Both the position numbers and the translations under genes were made by a program. A DNA stretch of 15,046 bases from Verrucomicrobiota bacterium (GTDB lineage Bacteria > Verrucomicrobiota > Verrucomicrobiia > Limisphaerales > UBA9464), in contig JANXMD010000137.1 of assembly GCA_025354845.1 (NCBI GenBank), forward strand, positions 1 through 15,046, in the 5' to 3' direction. This document shows, in pieces, positions 1 to 6,446 of this stretch; position 1 is the stretch's first letter, and each line of letters starts with the position of its first letter. Below the pieces are notes generated by a model. That model worked only from the letters and a program-made list of their open reading frames with translations. It was not told where the DNA came from and did not search any database.

Positions 1-918
1 TTTTAAGGCTTCCTCGAAGGACATGACCTTGACCTGTTTGCCGGGTTGGTTTTCTCCCCAACCCCAGCCGTTGATGTAGAGTGTCTCGTCACCTAGAACG
101 GGAATGGACTTCATTTCGCAGGCCAAACCGCGAACGAACCATATACGGTCGCCTGTTTCGGCTGAGTAAGCGGAAAGTTGAAAAGACTCCGGAACAAGGA
201 CCTGAGTTCCCCCTCCCTTTGGCGCATACACAATGGGCGTCGAGTAGCCGGAAATGATTCCCGGACGATCGATTTTCCATCGTATCCGCCCCGTGGCGAT
301 CTCCACGGCAATCATGAAGGAGTTCTGGTCTTGATCGCAGGGAAGGATGACCGTTCCGGAGACTAGAATCGGGGACGCTCCCATCCCATAACAGCTGTTG
401 AACGGCCCGAGCGGTACCCGCCACCGCTCGTGACCGTCTCGATCGTAGGCCAGCAGACCAAAATCCTGAAAGAAGACGACGACTGTTTCCCCATCCGTGA
501 CAGGCGTGGGCGAAGCCGGGTTATTCGGTTTCTGGAGACGGTCGCTTCGGCTGTGAGGAACTTCGCGTTTCCACAGCAGCTTGCCGGTCTTGAGGTCCAG
601 CCCGATCGTGAAGAGCTTCTCCCCCTCGAAACCGGTGAGAAAGATTCGTTCATTGCCGACCACGGGCGAGGAATGACCGGCGGGCAGCGGCGTTTTCCAA
701 AGGCAGTTTTTATCCGGCCCGAATTCCACGGGCAGGTTCGTTGAATTTGAGACGCCAGTGCCGTTGGGGCCACGGAACTGGGTCCAGTCCTGCGCCGGCA
801 TCTTCACACTGAACGCGGCGGCGAATATCGAAGCGAGTAACAGTGGTACGACGAGTCTATTCCTCAGCACGGAGGGAGTGTGCGCAATTGTTGTTGTGAG
901 GTTCCAGAACTCTTTCAT
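1..918 (-). CDS. Exported PQQ-like beta-propeller repeat protein, C-terminus off the left edge
   Basis: The minus-strand frame is open from ATG at 918 to base 1, giving 306 residues without a stop; an in-frame TGA at 955-957 lies upstream, so this ATG is the only good start. Residues 1-43 look like a long signal peptide: Arg-containing N-region, hydrophobic core LVVPLLLASIFAAAF, and a possible cleavage near MPAQ/DW. WTQFRGPNGTGV follows (residues 45-56), a start I know from Planctomycetes/Verrucomicrobia PQQ-propeller proteins. Blade-like repeats are visible: LDLKTGKLLWKREV (107-120), VEIATGRIRWKI (205-216), YSAETGDRIWFV (251-262). The fold is related to BamB and PQQ dehydrogenases, but none of the dehydrogenase catalytic features can be seen. 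It is probably a periplasmic or surface protein; substrate unknown. No Shine-Dalgarno is visible. The missing C-terminus could carry more blades or another domain. Confidence 0.85.
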   Translation of the reverse strand, partial: MKEFWNLTTTIAHTPSVLRNRLVVPLLLASIFAAAFSVKMPAQDWTQFRGPNGTGVSNSTNLPVEFGPDKNCLWKTPLPAGHSSPVVGNERIFLTGFEGEKLFTIGLDLKTGKLLWKREVPHSRSDRLQKPNNPASPTPVTDGETVVVFFQDFGLLAYDRDGHERWRVPLGPFNSCYGMGASPILVSGTVILPCDQDQNSFMIAVEIATGRIRWKIDRPGIISGYSTPIVYAPKGGGTQVLVPESFQLSAYSAETGDRIWFVRGLACEMKSIPVLGDETLYINGWGWGENQPGKQVKVMSFEEALK

Positions 919-1004
919 CGCTGGCGAGCACTTCGCCAACCCAGCGATCCTTTTTCACGAACTTCACCACGCTCACCACCGTCCTTGATTCGTTGAGGAC
1001 CGAA

Positions 1005-1290
1005 ATGACAACGGTGATTGCCCTGCCCCGAAATGCCTGGACCCCAAGCAATCCAGTGGTTCGCCTCAAGGTCGTTCATCTGACGCGAGCCGCTTTCACA
1101 GCAGGCATCGACGAACATCGGATCGAAGGCGCGGTGGTCCGAATTTATTCGATCACTAAGGCGGTGGCCGACTGCTTCAAGTTCCGGGACCAGATCGGAA
1201 CCCAATTCGCGGTGGAGGCGCTGCGGGACGCCTGCGATCACGAACGGTGACGGTCGAGGAACTCTGGCACCACGCCAACGTTTGGCTCCT
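1005..1290 (+). pseudogene. Remnant of an AbiEi-family antitoxin (C-terminal part, frame-broken)
   Basis: The frame from about 1005 encodes VIALPRNAW, then DEHRIEG, VRIYSITKAVADCFKFRD and AVEALRDAC, which match the C-terminal half of AbiEi-type antitoxins (family pattern: EHRIEGVPVRVYSPAKTVADCFKYRN...ALEALRD). The frame meets TGA at 1248-1250. The expected next segment (TVEELWHHANVW, compare family TVDELWRYAKVC) lies in another frame from 1247, so there is an indel near 1245. The N-terminal winged-helix part, about 100 residues in the family, is missing, and no AbiEii nucleotidyltransferase toxin follows. AbiEi normally represses its operon and neutralises AbiEii; this copy should be non-functional. 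The 3' end of homology is approximate because the second frame continues into the UDG sequence. Family assignment is from memory of conserved motifs. Confidence 0.7.
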
Positions 1291-1312
1291 GTTACACTTT
1301 GACCGACCAAAT

Positions 1313-1901
1313 TTGACCGCCGCCGCCTTCGCCATACTGCAAACGGAAGTCCGCGCCTGCGCGCTGTGCGCGGCCCATCTGCCGCTTGGGCCGCGTCCGA
1401 TTCTTCAAATCTCCCGCACCGCGCGCATTCTCATCGCCGGGCAAGCGCCGGGGAACAAGGGTCACGCAAAGTGGCATTCCCTTCGACGACGCGAGCGGCG
1501 ACCGTTTGCGCGACTGGCTCGGCGTGGATAGGGAAACGTTTTACGACGCGAGCCGCGTAGCGATTGTGCCGATGGGTTTTTGTTACCCCAGCACAGGTAA
1601 GTCCGGCGGCCTGCCGCCACGTCCCCAATGTGCCTCCGCGTGGCGCGAGAATATTCTCCGCGAACTTTCTGCCGTGAAACTCACGATCGTCATCGGCCAA
1701 TACGCGCTCGCCTGGCATCTCGGCGCGCGTGCGAGAGCGACGTTCACGGAAAAAGTGCAAGCGTGGCGGGATTTTTCGCCGAGACTCTGGCCGCTTCCGC
1801 ACCCCAGCCCGCGCAACAACATCTGGCTGAAACGGAATCCGTGGTTCGCGCGTGATGCTCTGCCTGAATTGCGCAGAGAGTTGAGGACGGTTCTTGCTTA
1901 A
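1313..1901 (+). pseudogene. Uracil-DNA glycosylase family gene, interrupted by a one-base frameshift
   Basis: Two frames join into one uracil-DNA glycosylase-like protein of about 195 residues. Frame one, from a possible TTG at 1313, gives EVRACALCAAHLPLGPRP and ILIAGQAPG, the active-site motif. Frame two continues with TRVTQSGIPFDDASGDRLRDWLG, MGFCYPSTGKSGGLPPRPQC and HPSPRN (motif 2), ending at TAA 1899-1901. Skipping one base in the GGGGAA run at 1450-1455 restores GQAPGTRV, so the lesion is a single-base insertion. Cysteines occur as C-x2-C near the N-terminus and as a C-x15-C pair, compatible with the 4Fe-4S ligands of family 4-like UDGs. An intact product would excise uracil from DNA. 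The start is uncertain because the frame merges upstream into the AbiEi remnant. The insertion sits in a homopolymer, so a sequencing error is a real alternative to a pseudogene. Confidence 0.82.
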
Positions 1902-2029
1902 GCGCTGTGCGAGATCCACTGAGTTTCTCTATCCACATCCGCATGCGAAGGACGGCCAGTGAGAGTGCCAGCAAAAATAGTCGCAGTGTAGTGACGGATT
2001 AGGGGATATTCGGCTTGAATTCTGACGAA

Positions 2030-2051
2030 AACAGGCAGTTTTAGGCCTGTT
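2030..2051 (-). terminator. Possible weak terminator hairpin after the DUF6880-like gene
   Basis: AACAGGC (2030-2036) and GCCTGTT (2045-2051) are perfect 7-nt inverted arms around an 8-nt loop. Read on the minus strand, the hairpin ends in TTTT (2031-2028), the first two of which belong to the stem, before a C. It lies about 90 nt past the stop of the minus-strand gene ending at 2140. The short T run makes it weak; it could simply be a hairpin separating the convergent units. Nothing else is seen between 1902 and 2139. Confidence 0.35.
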
Positions 2052-2139
2052 CTGTAACGGAAGTACCGACCGATGCCGCCCCTCGCATCCAGTGCTAGAA
2101 GTTCGCATGACGGGCTATCCTGGAGAAGGAATCCCACCG

Positions 2140-2709
2140 TTAGCCGGTCAGCCGATTCCATTCGGCCAGACCATTCTCGCCCAAGATCTCCTCATAGCCA
2201 CGCGGAAAGCGGGCGAATGCGCCAAGTTCTGATTGGCCCAGGAGGCGGTGCCAACGCCTGGCGAGTTGGACCCGGTCGGGGCACGCCTGCCTGCAGGCCT
2301 TGAGATGGATGCCCGAAAGTTGTTCGAACAGGGTACCAGACCAATCTTCGGAGTCGTGAACGGCCATCGCCAGGTGCTCTGTGCGTTGTAGCGCGAATTC
2401 AATCAGTTCGACAACGGCACCGTCGCCGCCGTCCGCGATCGCGTGTTCGAGAAGGAGGCAGATCAACGCGGCAGCGTTGCCGATCTCGGATGCCTGACGC
2501 CAGGTCGCGTGCGCGGGTGGTTCGGTCAGCTCCCGGATTGCCTCGCGCGTGGCCGTCAATTCTACGGTTCCCGTTGGGGACCGTTTTTGTTCGGCCTCCA
2601 TGGCAATTGCCAGGGGGCGGTAGGCAACGCTGGCTTGCTCAATCCAATCCACTAGGCGCGAGGGCGGAAGCGCAGCCAGCCATGCCCGGAATCGATGGGG
2701 ATCGCTCAT
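2140..2709 (-). CDS. Small hypothetical protein with DUF6880-like C-terminus, downstream of hipBA
   Basis: The ATG at 2709 gives 189 residues, starting MSDPHRFRAWLAALPP. A GTG at 2763 would add 18 residues, but these (MPLPPVGSSF...) look non-coding; no Shine-Dalgarno decides the matter. The protein is mostly helical and soluble, without signal peptide or membrane segment. Residues 134-187 (GIHLKACRQACPDRVQLARR, then GYEEILGENGLAEWNRL) resemble the end of DUF6880-type proteins as I recall them (LxACxxAxPDPxxLAxxL... YxxxLGExGLAxYRRL). The N-terminal LAALPPSRLVDWIEQA also fits that family. Those proteins are usually longer, so this may be a short version. It is the third gene in line after hipB and hipA, 97 nt beyond the hipA stop, and could be co-transcribed. 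No biochemical function is known to me. Confidence 0.65.
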   Translation of the reverse strand: MSDPHRFRAWLAALPPSRLVDWIEQASVAYRPLAIAMEAEQKRSPTGTVELTATREAIRELTEPPAHATWRQASEIGNAAALICLLLEHAIADGGDGAVVELIEFALQRTEHLAMAVHDSEDWSGTLFEQLSGIHLKACRQACPDRVQLARRWHRLLGQSELGAFARFPRGYEEILGENGLAEWNRLTG

Positions 2710-2806
2710 TTTTAAAAAGATGGACGAAATACGGAACGACGAGCCCACCGGCGGTAGTGGCACCAGAGCCCCATTGCCGTGGACGCCGCGAGGTACCTCA
2801 CCCCAC

Positions 2807-4033
2807 TCAGCAGCTCATCTTGGTGGCTTCATCCACAAAAGGATGCTCAAAGGCACTGGCGTAGGCGGCCACCGAGCCGGCTGACATCCGGAGTTGTCGG
2901 GCAGTCTGCCGCCAGTCCAGCACGGCCTTCAACACGTCGCGAAGAATGGTCTTGGCCGCCGGCCCTCGGAGTCCAAAGCGGGATGCCGCCTCCAGCGCGG
3001 CCTCGACACTCGGCGCCTCCTGATCCTCCGAGACGGCGGTCTTCGGTGTTTGGGCTCGGTCGATCTCCGGAACCGGATTGAGGTCGTACGCGGGCGACAG
3101 CGACCAGCGACCTGCCACGCACATCAGGAATCCATGGTTGCGGAGGTAATCGTCGTAGTTGCTCGCCAGCAGCGAGAAGACGAGCCGTCGCCACAGTTCG
3201 TGCAGATCTCCGCGCACGTCATCTCCGAACTGGCGGATGCCGTCGGCCAGGAGGGTGTAGGCACCCAACTCGCCTTGGGAGAGTCCCAAAAGAGTGTTGG
3301 CCGAAATGAAGGGAATCCGTTTCCCGCCGTCCCGGTCGAAGCGGGTGATAACGGAGACGCTCCGTCCCTTGGAGTGTATGAGTCGATGCTCGGCGACCCG
3401 GATCCCCGCTTTGGCCGCCAATGTCATCGCGAGGATCTCCCCTGCGGCAATGTCCCGGATGTCATCCGGCTTGGGAAACTTGGCGATGGCCAATCGGCCA
3501 TCGGGCAGTGCCACCGCGGACTTGGGGCGGGCGCCACCCAAAGGGGAACCCGCACCGAGGAGGAAGCGGAGATCTTGGGCGGTTTCGGTTTCCCCATGCA
3601 CGGCATCAGCCGCGTTGATCAGGGCAGCCAACTGCACCACCGGTGGAATCCGTCCGTCGCCGACCGCCAGAAAGGGGCCTTCGGCGCCGGCTCGAAAACG
3701 GAGCGCGCCGATGCGCGACGAGTCTTCGAGCGCCAGGACGAAGTCCAAATCCCGGTACGGTTTGGATTCCAGAACATGGCGGCGGACCGCCCGCTCGATG
3801 AGGACCCGGCCCCATCGATCCGGTCCACAATCATGAAGCGCCCCGAAGAGCGCAGCTCCGTGATGCGGCCCCGGCCGCAACGGCAGGTTGGTGGGATCGA
3901 TGGCAAAGGCTTTCGGGCGCGCGAGCCATTCGGTCCCGTACTCAAACGTCACCGATGAGCCCCGAGTTGCCGAATGGAGCACGCCCACGGGGTAGATCAC
4001 TCCCTCCCAGTCCAGGTGAACTTCGACGCTCAT
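2807..4033 (-). CDS. hipA: HipA-like serine/threonine kinase, toxin of a HipBA-type module
   Basis: The product has 408 residues, normal for HipA-family kinases. An N-terminal HipA subdomain spans about 1-110 (CGPDRWGRVLIERA at 69-82). A glycine-rich loop GSPLGGARPK is at 162-171, and the ATP-binding Lys is probably K185 in LAIAKFPK. VITRFDRDGGKR (228-239) is typical of the family. The catalytic loop reads NYDDYLRNH (292-300), with D294 and N299 at the positions of E. coli HipA D309 and N314, and AYDLNP (315-320) holds the metal-binding Asp (D317). Most relatives have DDH where this protein has DDY. HipA toxins phosphorylate a substrate (glutamyl-tRNA synthetase in E. coli), causing growth arrest; the target here is unknown. 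Its ATG overlaps the hipB stop as ATGA, which indicates translational coupling. It may equally be a housekeeping HipA-like kinase. Confidence 0.9.
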   Translation of the reverse strand: MSVEVHLDWEGVIYPVGVLHSATRGSSVTFEYGTEWLARPKAFAIDPTNLPLRPGPHHGAALFGALHDCGPDRWGRVLIERAVRRHVLESKPYRDLDFVLALEDSSRIGALRFRAGAEGPFLAVGDGRIPPVVQLAALINAADAVHGETETAQDLRFLLGAGSPLGGARPKSAVALPDGRLAIAKFPKPDDIRDIAAGEILAMTLAAKAGIRVAEHRLIHSKGRSVSVITRFDRDGGKRIPFISANTLLGLSQGELGAYTLLADGIRQFGDDVRGDLHELWRRLVFSLLASNYDDYLRNHGFLMCVAGRWSLSPAYDLNPVPEIDRAQTPKTAVSEDQEAPSVEAALEAASRFGLRGPAAKTILRDVLKAVLDWRQTARQLRMSAGSVAAYASAFEHPFVDEATKMSC

Positions 4034-4344
4034 GATTGTTTCCGCCGAATCCGGCGGGGAAGACGCTCTTCATCCAGCTTGAGTGCCAGGGTGTCTTTGG
4101 CGGGTGCGGCGAGACCGGCGAGGCGGTCGTGCAACTGGAGAACGAAAGCAGCGCTGGCGAGCGTTCCGATCGAGACGTTGGGGTCGCCCTTTTCCAATCG
4201 CCAAAGCGTGCTTCGACCGACGAACAGTCGTGCCGCCATGTCTTCGGTGGAAATGCCCCGCCGCCGTCGGGCCAACGCCAGGTCGCGACCCAGCTCCCGC
4301 AGGGCCCGCACGGCCGGCAAAGGAAGCGATTGTTTCTCAGGCAT
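4030..4344 (-). CDS. hipB: HipB-like Xre-family antitoxin and regulator
   Basis: The ATG at 4344 gives 104 residues. A TTG at 4353 would add only LWH and is less likely. Residues 14-75 form a Cro/C1-type helix-turn-helix domain: LGRDLALARRRRGISTEDMA, then ARLFVGRSTLWRLEKGDPNV with the recognition helix, and a further helix at IGTLASAAFVLQL. The Arg/Lys-rich C-terminus (LPRRIRRKQS) is unusual-looking but ends cleanly at a stop that overlaps the hipA start by 4 nt. In HipBA modules HipB dimers bind operators, repress the operon and sequester HipA; that role is inferred here from order, overlap and domain. Short inverted repeats upstream (4354-4402) are candidate operators. No convincing Shine-Dalgarno is seen. 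Confidence 0.88.
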   Translation of the reverse strand: MPEKQSLPLPAVRALRELGRDLALARRRRGISTEDMAARLFVGRSTLWRLEKGDPNVSIGTLASAAFVLQLHDRLAGLAAPAKDTLALKLDEERLPRRIRRKQS

Positions 4345-4353
4345 GTGCCACAA

Positions 4354-4402
4354 CGTATCCCAAACGAGACGTTAAAATCAATTCTGATTCACATACGATA
4401 CG
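4354..4402 (-). promoter_or_regulatory. Candidate hipBA operator region
   Basis: Two nested inverted repeats lie directly upstream of hipB. CGTATC (4354-4359) and GATACG (4397-4402) form an outer pair about 43 nt centre to centre, close to four helical turns. Between them AATCA-ATTC-TGATT (4376-4389) is a perfect 5-nt palindrome with a 4-nt spacer. On the minus strand, TTGATT and GATACG spaced by 16 nt could serve as -35 and -10 boxes, but the -10 match is poor. Autoregulation through such sites is known for hipBA; assignment here rests on position and symmetry only. Confidence 0.35.
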
Positions 4403-4681
4403 CAACGCTACCGCGGCGACGTTGTTGAGACAGGGACATTCACCGCTACGTCGCGTCGCCTCGATCCCCGCGTTGATCGATGACTTCATCAGCCACTTTG
4501 TCGTCCGTCGTGTGGAATCACCACGCAGGTTCTGACCCCGAAGGTTGCTAAGTGGGCTGCGGATTGGGTGCGAAAACGGGATGGTTCCATTGCCGATCTG
4601 TTCTTGCCGGGAAATACGGATCCTGAATGCTCCCAGCTTCAGACAGAATCCATTCTCCCCAATCTACTCCTGAACCGACGC
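4403..4681. other. Gap between divergent hipB and ankyrin genes, no gene seen
   Basis: No convincing coding sequence, RNA gene or terminator was found here. The ankyrin reading frame stays open upstream to a GTG at 4568, but the 38 residues it would add do not resemble the protein family, so this stretch is treated as leader. Promoters for the ankyrin gene must lie here, but no good -35/-10 pair could be picked out. Confidence 0.4.
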
Positions 4682-5950
4682 ATGGACGACGCGCTCATCG
4701 AGTCACTCAAGACGGCCTTTCACAAGGACGACGCTGCCGCCGTGCGATCGCTCCTCACTCGAAACCCTGAACTGAAGCGATTCGTTCATGCTCCCATAGG
4801 CCCCTTTGAGTCGCCGGCGATTTGTAACGTTCGGAGCGATGGGATGCTGGATGTCCTTCTCGACGCGGGTGCCGACATCAATGCGAAGAGTCAATGGTGG
4901 GCCGGCGGATTCTGCCTGCTCGACCACGCCAATGATGCCCTCGCCCAATACGCAATCCAGCGTGGCGCCAAGGTCGAAGTGAACGCCGCTGCACGTCTCG
5001 GCCTTCTGGACCGTCTCCGCGAACTCGTCTTGGCAAAACCGGACCTCGTCAACGCCCCCGGTGGCGACGGCCAACGACCACTCCACGTCGCGCGGAATGT
5101 GGAGATCGCCCAATTCCTGATCGACCACGGCGCCGAGATCGATGCCCGGGACGTTGACCATGAATCCACTCCTGCGCAGTACCACATCGCCGAACGTCAG
5201 GATATCGTTCGGATGCTCATCCGGCACGGGGCAAAGACGGACATCTTCATGGCGGCCGCCCTCGGGGATGCCGCGCTCGTCACCCAGCATTTGGATGCCA
5301 ATCCGGACTGCGTTCGCCATCGCGTCGGCAGCCAAACCTTTCCGATGGTGAACCCTCGTGCCGGTGGAACCATTTACAATTGGACCCTCGGCGTCGGGAC
5401 TTCGCCGCATCAAGCGGCAATGAGATTCAAACGCGACGCCGTCGTGAACCTTTTGATGGACCGCAGTCGACCTGAGGTTCAGCTCATCAATCGCTGTTGG
5501 TTGAGCGATGCATCCGGCGTAAAGCGCCTTCTCACCGAATATCCCGGGTTGGTGGAACAACTTCCCGCGACGGACCGACGCGCGGTGGCGGATGCCGCAC
5601 GGGAACGAAACTGGTCTGCGCTACGGCTTTTCCTGGAAACTGGTTTTCCTGTTGATGCGCGGGGCCAACACGAGGGAACTGCCCTCCATTGGTCCGCATG
5701 GCACGGGAATAGGGCGGCCGTAGCCGAACTCTTGGAGCGCGGTGCGGAGATCGAACTTAGGGACGCCGATCATCAGGCGACGCCACTGGAATGGACCCTG
5801 CACGCCTCGGAAAGCGGCTGGTGTCGAGACGAAGGCGATTATCCGGCCGTCGCAACGCTCCTAATAAAAGCCGGCGCTAAAATCCCGACCAAGGTCTCGG
5901 GCACGCCTGAAACTCAAGCCGCCGTTCGCGCGATTCAAGCGAGTCGATAA
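4682..5950 (+). CDS. Ankyrin-repeat domain protein
   Basis: The ATG at 4682 gives 422 residues starting MDDALIESLKTAFHKDDAAA; the frame is open back to GTG 4568, but the protein-like pattern begins at this Met. There is no signal peptide or membrane helix. Ankyrin-type units are recognisable through the protein: MLDVLLDAGADINA (55-68), GDGQRPLHVA...LIDHGAEIDARD (128-157), VRMLIRHGAKTDIFMAAALG (176-195), and GTALHWSAWHGNRAAVAELL (332-351) followed by ERGAEIELRDADHQATPLEW. The middle section (NPRAGGTIYNWTLGVG, 224-239) belongs to a recurring bacterial ankyrin protein layout that I recognise by pattern only. Ankyrin arrays mediate protein-protein contacts; no partner or enzyme domain is seen. 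The gene is divergent from hipBA and apparently monocistronic. Confidence 0.85.
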   Translation: MDDALIESLKTAFHKDDAAAVRSLLTRNPELKRFVHAPIGPFESPAICNVRSDGMLDVLLDAGADINAKSQWWAGGFCLLDHANDALAQYAIQRGAKVEVNAAARLGLLDRLRELVLAKPDLVNAPGGDGQRPLHVARNVEIAQFLIDHGAEIDARDVDHESTPAQYHIAERQDIVRMLIRHGAKTDIFMAAALGDAALVTQHLDANPDCVRHRVGSQTFPMVNPRAGGTIYNWTLGVGTSPHQAAMRFKRDAVVNLLMDRSRPEVQLINRCWLSDASGVKRLLTEYPGLVEQLPATDRRAVADAARERNWSALRLFLETGFPVDARGQHEGTALHWSAWHGNRAAVAELLERGAEIELRDADHQATPLEWTLHASESGWCRDEGDYPAVATLLIKAGAKIPTKVSGTPETQAAVRAIQASR

Positions 5951-6446
5951 GGGACTTCATTTTCGGTTTGATCCGCGTCCCACTTGGATTTGGGACCCGC
6001 ATTGCTCTTGCAGCCGAGGCCAGCCTTGCCGGCTTTGCCTCACGCTCTCTTCCAACGGTAGAAAAGCCTACAACTGGCAGGCTGTAGACGGCTTCGCGTT
6101 CCATGCTCACTCGAAGTCGAATTCACGTCGGTTCGCCTCCGTCTCCTGCGAGTTCGCACCTCTGAGGTCCGGGTCTAATCACGCATTCTTGAATCGCCCG
6201 TTGTGAAACTGCGGATCGCAATGGTCGGATTGCCGGAACAGGCGACCGCAGCAAAGGACGGTGGTCGCGAGTGTCGCGATCCAACGGCAAAGGCGGTCTG
6301 ATGGAATTGGCTTCGGGACATTGGCCACTCCGAGACTTGACCCACTCCAACCTCCCAAGCCTTCATCCATCCCACAGGTGCCGGACTTCTAGACCGCCGC
6401 CTGCGGCACTTTGGGATCGACCTCCACCACCCAACGCTTCTTCGCA
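5951..6446. other. Gene-free stretch with three successive imperfect hairpins
   Basis: No coding sequence is supported here. Three inverted repeats follow the ankyrin gene. The first is GCG-TCCCA at 5975-5982 with TGGGA-(CC)-CGC at 5991-6000. The second is GAGGC-C-AGCC at 6016-6025 with GGCT-TT-GCCTC at 6031-6041. The third is AGCC-TACA at 6065-6072 with TGTA-(GAC)-GGCT at 6083-6093. None has a T tract, so they are not classic intrinsic terminators. The rest, to 6446, shows only a doubled TCGCGA (NruI-type palindrome) near 6266-6280 and no clear promoter. Confidence 0.45.

Noticed and set aside
1450..1460. Programmed ribosomal frameshift in the uracil-DNA glycosylase gene
   Set aside because: There is no slippery heptamer with a supporting structure and this enzyme family is not known to use frameshifting; a mutation or homopolymer error is simpler.
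2894..3958. Long open frame of 354 codons on the plus strand opposite hipA
   Set aside because: It is antisense to a gene with clear HipA motifs, its translation is Arg/Gly-rich without domain patterns, and such mirror frames are expected in GC-rich coding DNA.
4345..4353. TTG start for HipB three codons upstream
   Set aside because: A standard ATG follows at 4344 and the extra residues add nothing to the domain.
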